DNA of 64,000 bases from an uncultured bacterium (GTDB lineage Bacteria; Bacillota_I; Bacilli_A; RF39; UBA660): NCBI GenBank assembly GCA_947169285.1, contig CAMVPB010000001.1:141226-205225 (forward strand), written 5' to 3'. Position 1 is the first letter of the stretch. The number at the start of each line of letters is the position of its first letter. The notes beneath the pieces are model-generated. The model saw nothing but the letters and a program-made list of their open reading frames with translations, searched no databases and was not told where the DNA came from. A program made the translations under genes and the position numbers. This document shows positions 63,471 to 64,000 of the stretch, piece after piece.

Positions 63471-64000
63471 ATGGAAAAATATGATACTTTAAAATACTAT
63501 AATCAAAATGCTGAAAAATATTGTGAGCAAACTAAAAATGGAGATATGACAGAATCTTACAATCGTTTCTTATTATTGTTACCAGATAGAGCATATATTC
63601 TAGATTTTGGATGTGGTTCTGGTAGAGACAGTAAATACTTTTTAGAAAAAGGATATACAGTTAGGGCAATTGATGGATCAGAAAAGTTGTGTGAATTAGC
63701 TAGTGATTATATTGGTCAAAAAGTTGAATGCATGAAATTTGATGAATTATCAGAAGAATCTAAATATGATGGAATATGGGCTTGTTCATCAATCTTACAT
63801 GTAGAAAGAGAAAACTTACCTGATATACTAAGAAAAATGATTAAAGCACTAAAAGAAGATGGAGTAATTTATACATGTTTTAAAATTGGAAATCAAGAAA
63901 TAGTACAAGATGGAAAATATTACAATTATATTACAAAAGAAATATTAGAAGATATGCTTAGACAAATTGATCCAAATTCAGAAGTATTAGATTATTATGA
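63471..64000 (+). CDS. Class I SAM-dependent methyltransferase, cut by window end, cassette gene 4
   Basis: The frame starts with MEKYDTLKYYNQNAEKY after TAGGAGG and is open to the window end (about 176 residues visible). It has the SAM site YILDFGCGSGRDSKYFLEKGY and the acidic AIDGSEKL, followed by YDGIWACSSILHV, matching small class I methyltransferases. The substrate cannot be told. It is absent from the ORF track because it is open-ended. It is the fourth cargo unit after secA. Confidence 0.8.
   Translation, partial: MEKYDTLKYYNQNAEKYCEQTKNGDMTESYNRFLLLLPDRAYILDFGCGSGRDSKYFLEKGYTVRAIDGSEKLCELASDYIGQKVECMKFDELSEESKYDGIWACSSILHVERENLPDILRKMIKALKEDGVIYTCFKIGNQEIVQDGKYYNYITKEILEDMLRQIDPNSEVLDYY

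Noticed and set aside
59443-64000. Classical integron cassette array
   Set aside because: Recurrent sites are not attC-like (no R/L boxes GTTRRRY, no long imperfect stem), no integron integrase is seen, and each unit carries a secA tail and has its own promoter. Insertion at the secA 3' end fits better.

Overview
This window is a very AT-rich piece of a low-GC Bacillota chromosome centred on the replication origin. Several things point to a spore-forming lineage of the class Bacilli, probably outside the classical Bacillales: gene order resembling the Bacillus subtilis origin, many sporulation genes (yabP, yabQ, spoVG, veg, yabG, spoVT, bofA, ricT, spoIIR, spoIID, spoIIQ-like, spoIIID), a comK homologue and an agr quorum-sensing locus. 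I cannot name the species from sequence alone. Genes left of about 34.2 kb lie mostly on the minus strand and genes to the right mostly on the plus strand, as expected for replication running both ways from an origin between dnaA and rpmH.

Left arm, read outward from the origin: dnaA, dnaN, comK, recF, gyrB, gyrA; two parS sites (one forming the gyrA terminator) and the SRP RNA gene; tadA, dnaX (with a Noc-binding sequence inside it), ebfC, recR, bofA, holB, ricT, trmN6, rsmI, pth, mfd; ppa on the other strand; spoVT, a small membrane protein, tatD, a 3D-domain protein, rsmA, yabG, veg, spoVG, yabP, yabQ, divIC, tilS, ftsH; a yibE/F membrane protein on the plus strand; and the parA-parB-DUF951-abgT-ychF run.

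Right arm: rpmH, rnpA, yidC, khpB, a pilin-like gene, mnmE, mnmG, rsmG, noc; a class A PBP on the minus strand; rpoE (delta), prfA, prmC, spoIIR, mntP-like, murA, an SGNH-fold protein without catalytic residues, rpmE, rpiB, spoIID, spoIIQ-like, spoIIID; an agr system (agrA and agrC on plus, agrD and agrB on minus, with a 32-residue AgrD absent from the ORF track); cspA, hpf and secA.

From the 3' end of secA to the window edge (59.4-64.0 kb) the chromosome changes character. Small cargo genes (two unknown proteins, an XRE membrane regulator, a GNAT/YoaP acetyltransferase and a methyltransferase), all on the plus strand, are separated by modules. Each module holds a roughly 45-base copy of the secA 3' end (coding C-G-S-G-K/R-K-Y-K), usually a terminator-like hairpin, and flanking tandem repeats of AGATACG or AGATACC. 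I read this as serial site-specific insertion at the secA 3' end, with attP-like junctions kept between small elements that lack an integrase. It is the most unusual structure in the window. Genes needed for growth, division, spore formation and signalling fill the rest in a mostly conserved order.

Many start codons here follow AGGTG or GGAGG by 5-8 bases, so I moved several ORF-track starts downstream to fit. Coordinates of non-ORF features were counted by hand and may be off by a base near long homopolymers.
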